Assembly: GCA_963724945.1 (NCBI GenBank)
Contig: CAVRWL010000003.1
Span: 682,001-746,000 of the forward strand
Direction of reading: 5' to 3'
From: Hyphomicrobium_A sp963724945
Lineage (GTDB): Bacteria; Pseudomonadota; Alphaproteobacteria; Rhizobiales; Hyphomicrobiaceae
Length of the DNA stretch: 64,000 nt
Shown here: positions 18,838 to 27,898 of the stretch, in pieces
How positions within the stretch are numbered: the first letter of the stretch is position 1
Layout of the letters: each line of letters opens with the position of its first letter
Translations under genes and position numbers: made by a program
Notes under the pieces: model-generated
Told to the model about the DNA's origin: nothing
The model's input: the letters and a program-made list of their open reading frames with translations, nothing else
Database searches by the model: none

Positions 18838-19412
18838 TTAGTTGGGCTGCTCGACGTTGTCGATCACGTGGATGACGCCGTTCGACTGCATCACGTTGGA
18901 GATGGTTATGCGGCCGGCGTGGCCTTTGTGGTCCCAAACCGCGAGATGCTTGTCCCCGAGGCGCTTGATCGTGAGCGTCTCGCCATTGACGGTCTTGATC
19001 AGTCGTCGACCATCTTCCACAGGTCCTCGGCCGACAGACGCCCGGGGACGACGTGATAGGTCAGTATGCCGGTGAGCTTGCCCTTGTTCTCAGGCTTCAA
19101 GAGCGTCGAAACGGTGCCGTCGGGAAGCTTGTCGAAGGCCTCGTCGGTGGGCGCGAACACGGTGAAGGGGCCCGGGCCGGACAGGGTGTCGACGAGGCCT
19201 GCAGCCTTCACCGCGGCGACAAGCGTGGTGTGGTCCTTCGAGTTGACCGCGTTCTCGATGATGTTTTTGGAGGGATACATCGGCGCGCCGCCAACCGTAA
19301 CGGTCCGCTCGGCGAGCGAGGGCGTCGCAACCGCTGTGCCGAGAGCGACAGCAAGCGTGAGCGCCGAGACGCCGAGAATGGCGGCGGAAGCGAGCTTCTT
19401 CACGGGAAACAT
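18838..19412 (-). pseudogene. Fasciclin (FAS1) domain secreted protein, broken by loss of about 10 bases
   Basis: The first frame (19412 to 18999) has a signal peptide and the FAS1 core: KNIIENAVNSKDHTTLVAAV, GPFTVFAPTDEAFDKLPDG and LTYHVVPGRLSAEDLWKMVDD, then a stop. The second frame (to 18838) continues with DGRRLIKTVNGETLTI and the H2 box SNVMQSNGVIHVIDNV. Duplicating the ten bases GGTCGACGAC at the break restores KMVDDGRRLIK in frame. The break is therefore a collapsed tandem repeat, in the genome or in the assembly. FAS1 proteins mediate adhesion. In mycobacteria they are targets of SigK/RskA, the same pair that lies immediately upstream here. Confidence 0.85.
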
Positions 19413-19523
19413 GGGTAGTCCTCCGATCTGAGTTGAGGCTCCGTTGGGGAGCTGACTTAGGTACGGAGGGCCGCGCGACGGGTTTCAGCTTGCGCCTCGC
19501 CAAATTCGCTTAAACGCGATTTG

Positions 19524-20237
19524 TCACTCGGTCGCCTGGATCAGTTTGCCGGCGAACAGCACGGGCCCCGTCGGCGCGCCGGTTGGCGAGCCGCCCTCGG
19601 GCTCGAGGCTGACGGCGAGCGTCGCGTTCTCGATCGTCTTGCGTGCGTAGGCGGCAAGCTTCGGCTGCACCACGGTGAAGGGCTTATCGCCGATGACGCC
19701 GAGCGAGCGCGGCGTCTTGAGCTCGTCGTTGACGAGCCAAAGCTCGTAACTCTTGCCGGGATGCGGCGGAGCGGCGACGGCGCGGATCGTCAGAAGCTTC
19801 TGCTCGAGATCGACCGACACGAGGAAGGCCGGCGATTGAGCGTCCTTCTGCAGGACGGCGACGAGGGTCTTTGGCGCCTCGGGTCGGGTGATCTCGCGGA
19901 AGCCGGCGAACAGCAGAAGCGAGGCCGCGACCGCGCTGGCAGCGATGGCTGCCGCTCGCCAGCGGCGCAGACGGCGCTCCATGCCCATGATCTGCGCCGT
20001 TTCGACCGTTGTCTGCGCGTTAAGCCGCGCTTCGATCCGAGGCCAGAGATGTGCCGGCGCCATCGCTGGGGCCGATCGCTCGGCGAGTGGCCCGAGCCTT
20101 CGCTCCCAAGCCTCAATCGCCGCCGCCAACGCAGTCTCGCTTCGCGCACGCAGGACCACAGCGGCGCGCTCGGCAGTGGACAGCGTGCCGAGCACGTACT
20201 CCGCAGCAAGCATGTCGATGTCTTGCTCGTCCGTCAT
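19524..20237 (-). CDS. Anti-sigma factor, RskA family
   Basis: 237 aa from the ATG at 20237, which overlaps the sigma-factor TGA (ATGA). The N-terminal anti-sigma domain has DIDMLAAEYVLGTLSTAERA and LAAAIEAWERRLGPLAE. A single membrane helix follows at about residues 95-115 (AAAIAASAVAASLLLFAG). The periplasmic RskA domain ends with PGKSYELWLVNDELKTPRSLG and the typical TLAVSLEPEGGSPTGAPTGPV by pattern. It should hold the ECF sigma factor at the membrane until proteolysis releases it. Confidence 0.93.
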   Translation of the reverse strand: MTDEQDIDMLAAEYVLGTLSTAERAAVVLRARSETALAAAIEAWERRLGPLAERSAPAMAPAHLWPRIEARLNAQTTVETAQIMGMERRLRRWRAAAIAASAVAASLLLFAGFREITRPEAPKTLVAVLQKDAQSPAFLVSVDLEQKLLTIRAVAAPPHPGKSYELWLVNDELKTPRSLGVIGDKPFTVVQPKLAAYARKTIENATLAVSLEPEGGSPTGAPTGPVLFAGKLIQATE

Positions 20238-20788
20238 GAGCCCAAACACTTCCTCAATTGCGCTAGGCTGCGGTGCAGCCAGGTCTTGATGGTGTTGACT
20301 GGGTGCGCGAAACGCTGCGCGAGCTCGTCGCGGCTCAGGCCCGAGTAGTAGGCGAGCAGCACCATCTCGCGCCGCTCAGGCTCAAGGCCCTCGAGGCACT
20401 CTTTGAGGCGGCGCAGCTCCTCGCTCTGCTGCGTGGCGGTGAGCGGGTCGGGATCCGTTCCTTCGATCTCGAGCGCTTCGGGCGCGTCCTCGATCGACAC
20501 CGGCCGGCGCCGGCGTATCTCGTCGATCGCGCGGTTGCGGGCGATCGATACCATCCATGTGATCGGCGATGCCTTGGCCGGATCGAAGCCGCCGGCGCGC
20601 TCCCAGATCCTGACGTAGACGTCCTGCAGCAGATCCTCCGCGATGTCCCGGCGCGGCACGATGCGCACGATGATCCCCCAGAGCTTGGCCGAGGTGGCCC
20701 GATAGAGGGTAGCGAAGGCATCCCGCTCGCGCGCGGCGACGCGCGCCAGAAGGTCAACGAGATCGGCTGCTGTGGCCGGTTTTGACAT
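20234..20788 (-). CDS. ECF sigma factor, SigK/RpoE type
   Basis: 184 aa. Region 2 is FATLYRATSAKLWGIIVRIV with AEDLLQDVYVRIWERAGGFD and ITWMVSIARNRAIDEIRRRR. Region 4 is GLEPERREMVLLAYYSGLSRDELAQRF with VNTIKTWLHRSLAQLRKCL. It is the first gene of a coupled pair with the RskA-type anti-sigma factor. The fasciclin gene downstream is the expected target. Its promoter should carry an ECF AAC-type -35, which I could not identify with confidence. Confidence 0.93.
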   Translation of the reverse strand: MSKPATAADLVDLLARVAARERDAFATLYRATSAKLWGIIVRIVPRRDIAEDLLQDVYVRIWERAGGFDPAKASPITWMVSIARNRAIDEIRRRRPVSIEDAPEALEIEGTDPDPLTATQQSEELRRLKECLEGLEPERREMVLLAYYSGLSRDELAQRFAHPVNTIKTWLHRSLAQLRKCLGS

Positions 20789-20801
20789 GGCTGCCAGACG
20801 C

Positions 20802-21575
20802 TTAAAATACGGCCGCTGCGCCTTGAAGTTTCGGTTGCCCGGCCCGAATTGTGCGCAAAAAGCCCGTCAGATCGTCCGTCGCGTAATGGATGTGGGGGGG
20901 GAGCTCGGTCCACGTGCGCATTTTCAGCTGCGCGGGGTGGTCGGGGTACTCCGAGTGCACGAGAACGGTCGTCATTCCGAGCGCGTGCGGCGCCTCGAGG
21001 TTGTGGGGCATATCCTCGAACATGGCGGCCTTGTGGGGCGCGACGTCGTGGCGGCCGATCATGCGATGGAACGCGTCGGCGGCCGGCTTGGCGACATACC
21101 CGCAGGCGGCGATGTCGCAGATGTCCTCGATGAGGTGCAGGACGCCGAGCTTCTCGGCGACGCGCTCGGCGTGGCGGCGCGATCCGTTGGTGAAGATGAG
21201 CTTGCGGCCGGGGAGCGCGCGAAGCGCGGCGGCAAGCTTGGGCGCCTCGGGTACGCACGAAAGATCGATGTCGTGCACGTAGTCGAGGAAGGGTTGCGGA
21301 TCGAGCTTGTGGATCCGCATCAGGCCCGACAGCGTGGTGCCGAACTGCCGGTAGTAGCTCTTCTGCAGGTGGCGGGCGTAGGCGAAGGGAACGCCGAGGT
21401 ATTGCGCGATAAATTCGCCCATGCGCGTGTCGACCTCGGCGAAGAGGTTGCATCTGGCCGGATAGAGCGTGTTGTCGAGATCGAAGATCCAGGCCGTCGT
21501 CTCGGTGAAGCCGCGCGGGCGTGCCTGCGCTCTGGCGGGCCGCGGCAACGGCTCACGATGCTCGCTCGCGCTCAT
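20802..21575 (-). CDS. HAD-superfamily hydrolase, pyrimidine 5'-nucleotidase type
   Basis: 257 aa. HAD motif I is WIFDLDNTLYP, motif II LIFTNGSRRHAERV, and motif III/IV FEDMPHNLEAPHALGM. The insert YYRQFGTTLSGLM and the MFEDMPHNL box match the SDT1-like pyrimidine 5'-nucleotidase group. Its ATG overlaps the argB stop (ATGA), so it is translated with argB. This argB-nucleotidase pairing is common in this order. The substrate is not proven by sequence. Confidence 0.92.
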   Translation of the reverse strand: MSASEHREPLPRPARAQARPRGFTETTAWIFDLDNTLYPARCNLFAEVDTRMGEFIAQYLGVPFAYARHLQKSYYRQFGTTLSGLMRIHKLDPQPFLDYVHDIDLSCVPEAPKLAAALRALPGRKLIFTNGSRRHAERVAEKLGVLHLIEDICDIAACGYVAKPAADAFHRMIGRHDVAPHKAAMFEDMPHNLEAPHALGMTTVLVHSEYPDHPAQLKMRTWTELPPHIHYATDDLTGFLRTIRAGQPKLQGAAAVF

Positions 21576-22528
21576 TCGGCCTTTGCCTTCGCCTTGCGGC
21601 GCACGCGGCCGAGAAGCGTGCCGACGCCGTGCGCGGTGAACAGCTCCAAAAGCACGCAGTGAGGCACGCGCCCGTCGATGATGACGACGGCCTCCACGCC
21701 CGCCTCCACGACCTCGATGCAGCCCTCGATTTTGGGGATCATGCCGCCGAAGATCACGCCGTCCTTGATGAGGCGCCGCGCCTCCTCGATCGTGAGCTCG
21801 GGCACGAGGCGCTTGTCCTTGTCGAGAACGCCCTCCACGTCGGTGAGCAGCAACAGGCGCTTGGCCTTCATGCGGGCGGCGAGCGCGCTCGCGAAGGTGT
21901 CGGCGTTTATGTTGAGCGTTTCGCCGTCGCGCCCGATGCCGATAGGCGCGATTACGGGAATGAGGTCGGAGTTCGAGATGACGTCGACGATGTGCGGGTT
22001 GACCTCGATGGGATCGCCCACGTAGCCGATGTCGACCGCTTTCATGAGATTGGATGCAGGATCCGGCATCTCCGTAATCTTGCGCGCGATCATCAGGTTG
22101 GCATCCTTGCCGCAGATGCCGACCGCCTTGCCGCCCTGGCGGTTGATGGCGGAGACGATATCCTTGTTGATCCCGCCGGCCAGCACCATCTCGACCACCT
22201 CGACGGTCGGCTTGTCGGTGACGCGCAAGCCCTGCACGAAATCGGAGGGGATCTTGAGCTTCTCGAGCATGGCCGCGATCTGCGGGCCCCCGCCGTGCAC
22301 GACGATGGGGTTAACGCCGGACTGCTTCAGGTAGACGACGTCTTGCGCGAATGCGGCCGCGAGCGCGGCATCGCCCATCGCGTGGCCCCCGAACTTGATG
22401 ACGACCGTCTGATCGTCATAGCGGATGAGATGCGGCAGCGCCTCGGCCAGAATGCGCGCCTGAACGTGGGGCGAAGGCTCCGCCTCCGCTTTTGCGCCGC
22501 CGCCCTGCGGCTTGGAGATCGTCGTCAT
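21572..22528 (-). CDS. argB: Acetylglutamate kinase
   Basis: Second step of arginine synthesis. VVIKFGGHAMG and NPIVVHGGGPQIAAMLEKL bind the substrates, followed by VGICGKDANLMIARK, LIPVIAPIGIGRDGETLNIN and DVEGVLDKDKRLV. Length 318 aa. The arginine-sensitive (long N-terminal helix) type is suggested by the roughly 30 residues before the kinase fold. It is the first gene of the argB-nucleotidase unit. Confidence 0.96.
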   Translation of the reverse strand: MTTISKPQGGGAKAEAEPSPHVQARILAEALPHLIRYDDQTVVIKFGGHAMGDAALAAAFAQDVVYLKQSGVNPIVVHGGGPQIAAMLEKLKIPSDFVQGLRVTDKPTVEVVEMVLAGGINKDIVSAINRQGGKAVGICGKDANLMIARKITEMPDPASNLMKAVDIGYVGDPIEVNPHIVDVISNSDLIPVIAPIGIGRDGETLNINADTFASALAARMKAKRLLLLTDVEGVLDKDKRLVPELTIEEARRLIKDGVIFGGMIPKIEGCIEVVEAGVEAVVIIDGRVPHCVLLELFTAHGVGTLLGRVRRKAKAKAE

Positions 22529-22762
22529 TTGCCTGGCCTGCGCTTGCCTTTTTGCCCGGACGCGGAGGCGCGACCTGATCTAGATTGTATGCCTCCGCAA
22601 CCGAAGCCCAGCTCTTATACCGCCGCGCCCCATGACCTCAACGGATTTCCCCCACAATCGGGTGCTAGCGCCTCGGAGCCAGCGACTCATATATCTGTCT
22701 TTGCGGCGCCGATCCGTTAATTTCGCGGCCAGCGCGCCTCTTCTTGGGGCACAGGAGTGTCC

Positions 22763-24433
22763 ATGATCGCCGACGAGCTCAGTCGGATCGCTATGTCCTC
22801 GACCCTCGGCAATGCTCTGTCGCGGGCGACGGAGAGCGCGCGAGCGCAGGGCCATCTCGAGGTGACGCTCGAGCATATACTGGTGTCGTTATGCGAGGAT
22901 CCCGACGCCGGCCTGGTGCTGGCGGCGAGCAACGTAGACGTCGCCCGGCTCAAATCAGACGCATTGCGCTATCTTGGCGGCCTGGAGCGCCAGGCGTTGC
23001 CGGGCCAGCGCGTCGATCCCGTCGTCTCGGGCGATTTACGGCGCATCCTGGAAGCCGCCGCCGCGGCCGCCCGCGGCGGACGCCGCCGCGAGATCAACGG
23101 GGCGATCGTGTTGGCCGCCATCGTGGGCGACGGCAAGAGCCCGGCCGCACAAATGCTGCAGGCGCAAGGACTGACGTTCGAAGGGGCGATCCGCGCGCTC
23201 CAGCGCGGAGCCGGCGTGGCGCCGCGCCCCTACGTTGCGACGAGCACCGAGGACATTCTGGCAAGCGCGCGCGAGCGCGTGCAGTCGCGGACCATCGGGC
23301 GCAAGCCCGAGGCCGAGCCTGCGGCGGACGAGGAGGAGCCGCCGGAAGCATATGCGATGCCGAAGACGGCAGACGCTCCCGATTACGACGACGTGCCGCC
23401 GACCGCGCCGCCGCGTCCTGCGCCGCCTTCGCCGGAGTGGAATCGGGAGGCTCCCGCGATCATGGCTCGACCCGAGCCAGAGGCCGAGCCCGATCAGCCG
23501 GGCAGCGACTTCGGCGGCGTGGACCAGGCGCCGATGCCGGCGCCAGACATGTCCGTGTTGCCGCCACGCAAGCAGGCAGCGACCACGACATGGGACGAGC
23601 CGGCCTTTCCCGCCGCGACCCCCGCGCCGCCGCCGCTTCCGGGCACCGAGCCGCCGCCCTCGTGGGCACCGCCCTTGCCCACAGCCGCGCCTGAGGTGCT
23701 GCCGGATGCGCCTCCGCCGCTGCCAGGCTCCTCGCGCTTGCCTGGCTTGGAGGAGCTGCGCCGGCCGATGGGGGTCGGCGCGAGCGAGAGCGGGCCGCAG
23801 ACGTCCGCATCCGCGTTCGGGCGCACACTGCGGCCGCCCGGGGCCATTCCCGAGGCCCGGCCCGTCACTCGTCAGCCGCCGGCACCGCGCGCCGAGATCG
23901 GCCAGCTCGTCGAGAATATTCCCCGCACCATGCGCGTCGCGATTCCCGCCCTCGTCGAGGTGCGCGTCGCCAGAGGCAATGTGCAAGCGCTCGCCGAGGG
24001 GCTGCAGGGCGGCGGCGCCGCCTACCGGCACGAAGTTACGGTCACGAAGGCGATGTCGGTGCGCCTGCGCGCTCCCGACGGCGGCTTCTACATCGAGACC
24101 GCATCACCGGAGACGCAGTGGATCGAGAAAACGTCGCTCATATCCTCCGATGACTACGCGAGCTGGCGCTGGCACGTGACGCCGCGCGAGAAAGGCCGCA
24201 AGCGGCTGCAGCTCATCATCTCGGCGCGCACCGTCAGCGCCGACGGCCTCGCGGCCGAGACGGCGCTGCCCGATCAGGTGATCACGGTGCGCGTGCGCAC
24301 GAACTACGCAAAGGTCGCATCGCACCTCGTAGGTTGGAGCGTCGCAGCGGTGATCGGCGGCCTGATCGCGAAGTTCGGCGAAGGCGCCCTGGACCAAGGC
24401 CTGCAGATCATCGCCAAGCTGATGCAAGGCTAG
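22763..24433 (+). CDS. Clp N-domain protein with C-terminal membrane helix
   Basis: 556 aa from the ATG at 22763, five bases after ACAGGAG. Residues 1-140 form a double Clp-N repeat (LSRATESARAQGHLEVTLEH, RRREINGAIVLAAIVGDG) like the substrate-binding domain of ClpA/ClpB, but there is no AAA+ ATPase. A long proline/acidic linker (about residues 180-360) follows. Then comes a folded region (VENIPRTMRVAIPALVEVRV ... WRWHVTPREKGRKRLQLII) and one C-terminal helix (HLVGWSVAAVIGGLIAKFG). It may present substrates or act as a decoy for Clp; this is inference. It lies between argB and engB in a conserved order. Confidence 0.8.
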   Translation: MIADELSRIAMSSTLGNALSRATESARAQGHLEVTLEHILVSLCEDPDAGLVLAASNVDVARLKSDALRYLGGLERQALPGQRVDPVVSGDLRRILEAAAAAARGGRRREINGAIVLAAIVGDGKSPAAQMLQAQGLTFEGAIRALQRGAGVAPRPYVATSTEDILASARERVQSRTIGRKPEAEPAADEEEPPEAYAMPKTADAPDYDDVPPTAPPRPAPPSPEWNREAPAIMARPEPEAEPDQPGSDFGGVDQAPMPAPDMSVLPPRKQAATTTWDEPAFPAATPAPPPLPGTEPPPSWAPPLPTAAPEVLPDAPPPLPGSSRLPGLEELRRPMGVGASESGPQTSASAFGRTLRPPGAIPEARPVTRQPPAPRAEIGQLVENIPRTMRVAIPALVEVRVARGNVQALAEGLQGGGAAYRHEVTVTKAMSVRLRAPDGGFYIETASPETQWIEKTSLISSDDYASWRWHVTPREKGRKRLQLIISARTVSADGLAAETALPDQVITVRVRTNYAKVASHLVGWSVAAVIGGLIAKFGEGALDQGLQIIAKLMQG

Positions 24434-24455
24434 CGGCGGCGGGCGCCGCCAGGCC

Positions 24456-25100
24456 CTAGGCGCGCTCGGCCAGCAGCGTCGCGATGGCGCCGCGCAGCTC
24501 GGCGATCCCCGTCCCTTTTTCGGCCGAGGTCGCAATCACAATCGGAAAGGCCGCCGCGCGGGCAGCCAAAGCCTTCGTCGTTGCCTGCGCAAGACTATCG
24601 AGCGTGTGCGCGCCGATCTTGTCCGCCTTGGTGAGCACCACCTGATAGGAGACGGCCGCGGCGTCGAGCATGTCCATGACCTTGAGGTCGGGGGGCTTCA
24701 GGCCGTGGCGCGCGTCGATCAGCAGGAAGACGCGCGCGAGCGTCGAGCGCCCCTTGAGATAGTCGGAGACCAGCGCCGTCCACGCCGCGACCTTGTCTTT
24801 CGGTGCCTTGGCGAACCCGTAGCCCGGCATGTCGACGAGATTGAGCGGCGTCTCCTCGGAGCGAAAGAAGTTTAGCTCCTGCGTGCGTCCCGGCGTGTTG
24901 GAGGTGCGGGCCAGGCCGCCGCGGCGGAGAAGCGCATTGATGAGGCTCGACTTGCCGACGTTCGAGCGGCCCGCGAATGCCACCTCGATTCGGTCGGCGG
25001 GCGGTAGGAACTCGAGCGCCGGCGCGCTCTTGAGGAAATACCAGGGCCGTTCGAAGAGCTGCTCGCCCATCGCGAGCATGGATGTGTCCGGCTCGGTCAT
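24456..25100 (-). CDS. engB: Ribosome biogenesis GTP-binding protein EngB/YihA
   Basis: GTPase needed for 50S assembly. G1 is GRSNVGKSSLINAL, G3 DMPGYGFAKAP, G4 LTKADK and G5 TSAEKGTG. I start at the ATG 25098-25100 (MTEPDTSMLAMGEQLF, 214 aa). The 27 extra residues of the longer frame are encoded by the intergenic repeat at 25129-25190 and are not protein. The short gap to the convergent Clp-N gene contains a 7-bp GC hairpin (24435-24450) without a T-run. Confidence 0.95.
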   Translation of the reverse strand: MTEPDTSMLAMGEQLFERPWYFLKSAPALEFLPPADRIEVAFAGRSNVGKSSLINALLRRGGLARTSNTPGRTQELNFFRSEETPLNLVDMPGYGFAKAPKDKVAAWTALVSDYLKGRSTLARVFLLIDARHGLKPPDLKVMDMLDAAAVSYQVVLTKADKIGAHTLDSLAQATTKALAARAAAFPIVIATSAEKGTGIAELRGAIATLLAERA

Positions 25101-25128
25101 GACGGTCCGCGCCCTTGGATCTGGCGAC

Positions 25129-25190
25129 CTAGATTGCTTCCGGAAAAGTGGGTACCGGTTTTCCGATAAGAAGCACGACAAACGATGAGC
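25129..25190. repeat. Rhizobiales-type intergenic palindrome
   Basis: The core has CGGAAAA (25141-25147) and TTTTCCG (25159-25165) around GTGGGTACCGG, followed by AAGAAGCACG. I recognise this GATTGCTTCCGGAAAAGTGG-type sequence as a widespread intergenic repeat of Rhizobiales genomes. It lies between yidC and engB. Confidence 0.6.
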
Positions 25191-25224
25191 TAGGGTCTTT
25201 CAATCAACTTGGCGCGGAAAGGCC

Positions 25225-27234
25225 CTAGTGGCTCTTGTCCTTGGTCTTGGGTTTGACTGGAGCCTTCGAGCCGTCGCGGTCGGGATCGCTCGGGTCTTGA
25301 GCTGTGCCCTTCCGCGGCAGCCATGGCTTCAGCGCGGTCATCGCGAGGTCGGCGAGCGCCGCGATCGGCTTGAACGTACGTGCGACGTTGCCGACGAGGT
25401 GGATCTCGGCGCCATGTCTCTTCATGATGACGTATTGCTGCGACAGCGACAGCGTGTTGCTCCAGGCCCAGTAGATGACGAGCCCGGCCGGGAACGACGC
25501 CAAGAGAAATGTAAAGACCACCGGCATCCAGCTGAAGATCTGCTGCTGCACCGGATCTGGCTGCTGCGGATTGAGCTGCATCTGCAGCCACATGGTGATC
25601 CCCATAACGAGCGGCCAAACGCCGATGTGCAGGAAATCGGGCGCGGCGAAGGGGAGCAGTCCGAACAGGTTGAAAAGTGACGTCGGGTCGGGCGCGGACA
25701 GATCCTTGATCCAGCCAAAGAATGGCGCCTGGCGCATGTCGATCGTTATGAATAGGACCTTGTAGAGCGCAAAGAACACCGGCAGCTGCAACAGCACCGG
25801 CAGACAACCGGCGATCGGATTCACCTTCTCCTTCTTGTAAAGGTCCATCAGCTCCTGCTGCTGACGGGCCTTGTCGTCCTTGAAGCGCTCGCGCAGCTGC
25901 TCGATCTGCGGCTGCAGCTTCTTCATCTTGGCCATGGAGGCGAACTGTTTGTTCGCAAGCGGGAAGAAGGCGAGACGGACGAGCACCGTGAGAATGAGAA
26001 TTGTGACGCCGAAATTGTGAACGATGGAGTTGATCGCCTCCATGAGGTGGAAGAGCGGCTTGGTGATGAAGAAGAACCAGCCCCAGTCGATCAACAGATC
26101 GAACTGCTTGATGCCATCCTCGCTCTCGTAGCGCTGCAAAAGCTTGACCTGCTTGGCGCCGGCGAAGAGCTGGGACTCTATCTTTCGGCTCTCTCCCGGG
26201 GGGATCAGGACGGGGTCGCGCAGGTAGTCGGTCTGATAGGAGGGTTCCTCGTTGGGAAGAGTGGGCTTCTGACCGATGAAGTGGGCGCGAAAATTCGCCG
26301 TCTGATCGGGAATGAGCGCAGCAGCCCAGTATTTGTCAGTGATGCCGAGCCAGCCCGACTTGCTCTCGAATGTCCTCTCGCCGTCGTCCAGAGCTGCCTT
26401 GTACTTGAGCTGGCAAAGAATGCTCGGAAGGACGCTGCCGCACCAATCCACTTTGTGGTCGGCCACTCCTATGAGGCCTTCGTGCAGGATCCAGTAGGCT
26501 TTCGTCTTCGGCGTGCCGTAGCGGTGGATGCGGGCGTACGGCCTGAGCGTTACGTTAGAGCCCCCGTGGTTCTCAACCGCGTCGGCGATCTTGAACATGT
26601 AGTCGGCGTCGACCGCGATCGTGCGCTTAAAGACGAGCCCCTGGCCGTTGTCCCAGGTGAGCGTCACCGGATTTTCCGGCGTCAGCGTGCTTGAGCCTTC
26701 CGCGCGCCAGAGCGAGTCGCGATCGGGCATCTTCTGCGGCGATTGGCCTTGGCTCACCCAGCCGTACTCGGCGAAGTAGGGGTGCGGGCTGTTGGTCGGC
26801 GAGAACAGCGTGACGTCGGGGCTCGTCGGGTCGACGGTCTCACGGTACTTGGCGAGCACCAGATCGTCGATGCGCCCGCTCTTCAAGTTGATCGATCCTG
26901 TGAGCGAGGGAGTCTCGATCGCGAGCCGGGGCGTCGCCTTGATGGCCTCCTCGCGCGTCTCGGTGGGGGCGGTCGCCGGAGTGGCGCCGGGCACGGTGCC
27001 TTCGGGCACGGCCGCAGGCGGCGCCTTGACCCCGCCTTCGGCCGCCGGCGCGGTCTGCGGCCCGGACTGGGGAGCGGTCGTGGTCTGCGATTGCTGCTGC
27101 TGCGCCTGCTGGCGGGCCTGCTCCTCGCGCAGTTTCGGGCCTGCGTAGAAGAGGTGCCAGGCGAGCAGCACTGCCATCGACAGGGCGACGGCGATCAGCA
27201 AATTCTTCTGTTGCTCGGGTTCTTGAGACTGCAT
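25225..27234 (-). CDS. yidC: Membrane protein insertase YidC
   Basis: 669 aa, the long Gram-negative form. An N-terminal membrane anchor (NLLIAVALSMAVLLAWHLFY) is followed by a Pro/Ala/Gln-rich linker and the large periplasmic domain. The 60KD_IMP core is clear: NFGVTILILTVLVRLAFFPLANKQF by pattern, then KKEKVNPIAGCLPVLLQLPVFFALYKVL and the C-terminal QIFSWMPVVFTFLLASFPAGLVIYWAWSN. The hydrophilic-groove Arg is the R in VLVRLAFFPL. It inserts membrane proteins alone or with SecYEG. It belongs to the rpmH-rnpA-yidC-engB run. Confidence 0.97.
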   Translation of the reverse strand: MQSQEPEQQKNLLIAVALSMAVLLAWHLFYAGPKLREEQARQQAQQQQSQTTTAPQSGPQTAPAAEGGVKAPPAAVPEGTVPGATPATAPTETREEAIKATPRLAIETPSLTGSINLKSGRIDDLVLAKYRETVDPTSPDVTLFSPTNSPHPYFAEYGWVSQGQSPQKMPDRDSLWRAEGSSTLTPENPVTLTWDNGQGLVFKRTIAVDADYMFKIADAVENHGGSNVTLRPYARIHRYGTPKTKAYWILHEGLIGVADHKVDWCGSVLPSILCQLKYKAALDDGERTFESKSGWLGITDKYWAAALIPDQTANFRAHFIGQKPTLPNEEPSYQTDYLRDPVLIPPGESRKIESQLFAGAKQVKLLQRYESEDGIKQFDLLIDWGWFFFITKPLFHLMEAINSIVHNFGVTILILTVLVRLAFFPLANKQFASMAKMKKLQPQIEQLRERFKDDKARQQQELMDLYKKEKVNPIAGCLPVLLQLPVFFALYKVLFITIDMRQAPFFGWIKDLSAPDPTSLFNLFGLLPFAAPDFLHIGVWPLVMGITMWLQMQLNPQQPDPVQQQIFSWMPVVFTFLLASFPAGLVIYWAWSNTLSLSQQYVIMKRHGAEIHLVGNVARTFKPIAALADLAMTALKPWLPRKGTAQDPSDPDRDGSKAPVKPKTKDKSH

Positions 27235-27317
27235 CAGTCCTTCGGCCTATCGCCGCTCTCGGTCCGTGCCGGCGCCCGTGCCAATAGCGCGAGACGAGCG
27301 TTAAGCAAAACAGAAAC

Positions 27318-27689
27318 TCATGCCGGCTTTCGCGTTCGGCGTGCCGGCGCTTGCGGCCGATGCACGCGGGTAAGGGCTTGCTCCAGGTCCGATTTGAGGT
27401 CGCGGTAGGAGCGGACGACGGCGCCGGGGCGCGCAATCAACACGTAATCGCACCCCTGGCGCACGCAAGCCGGGTCGAGGGCGGCAATGAGCGCGCGCAG
27501 GCGTCTGCGCACGCGATTGCGGACGACGGCGCCGCCTATTTTCTTGGATACCGTGAATCCGAAGCGTGCGGCGCTTTGCGCCCCCTCGGGGCGCGGGCGC
27601 GCCTCGAGCGCGAATGCCGGCGTGCTCCAGCGCGGGCCGCCCTTGACGCGCAAGAACTCGGCGCGGGTCTTCAGTGTTGCCAGTGCCAC
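27318..27689 (-). CDS. rnpA: Ribonuclease P protein component
   Basis: 123 aa. The RNR motif region is FGFTVSKKIGGAVVRNRVRRRLRAL, and DYVLIARPGAVVRSYRDLKSDLEQAL is typical. It assists the catalytic RNA in 5' processing of tRNA. It follows rpmH by 74 bases and precedes yidC by 83 bases on the same strand. Confidence 0.95.
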   Translation of the reverse strand: MALATLKTRAEFLRVKGGPRWSTPAFALEARPRPEGAQSAARFGFTVSKKIGGAVVRNRVRRRLRALIAALDPACVRQGCDYVLIARPGAVVRSYRDLKSDLEQALTRVHRPQAPARRTRKPA

Positions 27690-27763
27690 GGCGCAAGCTC
27701 CCCGCCCGTAGAGGGCCGCGCGTTGCTGCGGGCTCGGGTCGCCGGCAGGGGATGCCCACCCGC

Positions 27764-27898
27764 TCAGGCCGAAAGCCGCTTGCGGCCTTTGGCGCGCCGC
27801 CGCGTCAAGACCCGCATGCCGCCCTTGGTCAGCATCCGCTTGCGAAAGCCATGACGGCGCTTGCGGACGAGCCGGCTCGGTTGATATGTGCGCTTCAC
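27764..27898 (-). CDS. rpmH: 50S ribosomal protein L34
   Basis: 44 aa, found by direct translation between rnpA and the divergent TVP38 gene. The product begins MKRTYQPSRLVRKRRHGFR, continues RMLTKGGMRVLTRRRAKGRK and ends RLSA with TGA (27764-27766). The start is GTG at 27896-27898 instead of the usual ATG. It is the first gene of rpmH-rnpA-yidC. Confidence 0.96.
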   Translation of the reverse strand: MKRTYQPSRLVRKRRHGFRKRMLTKGGMRVLTRRRAKGRKRLSA

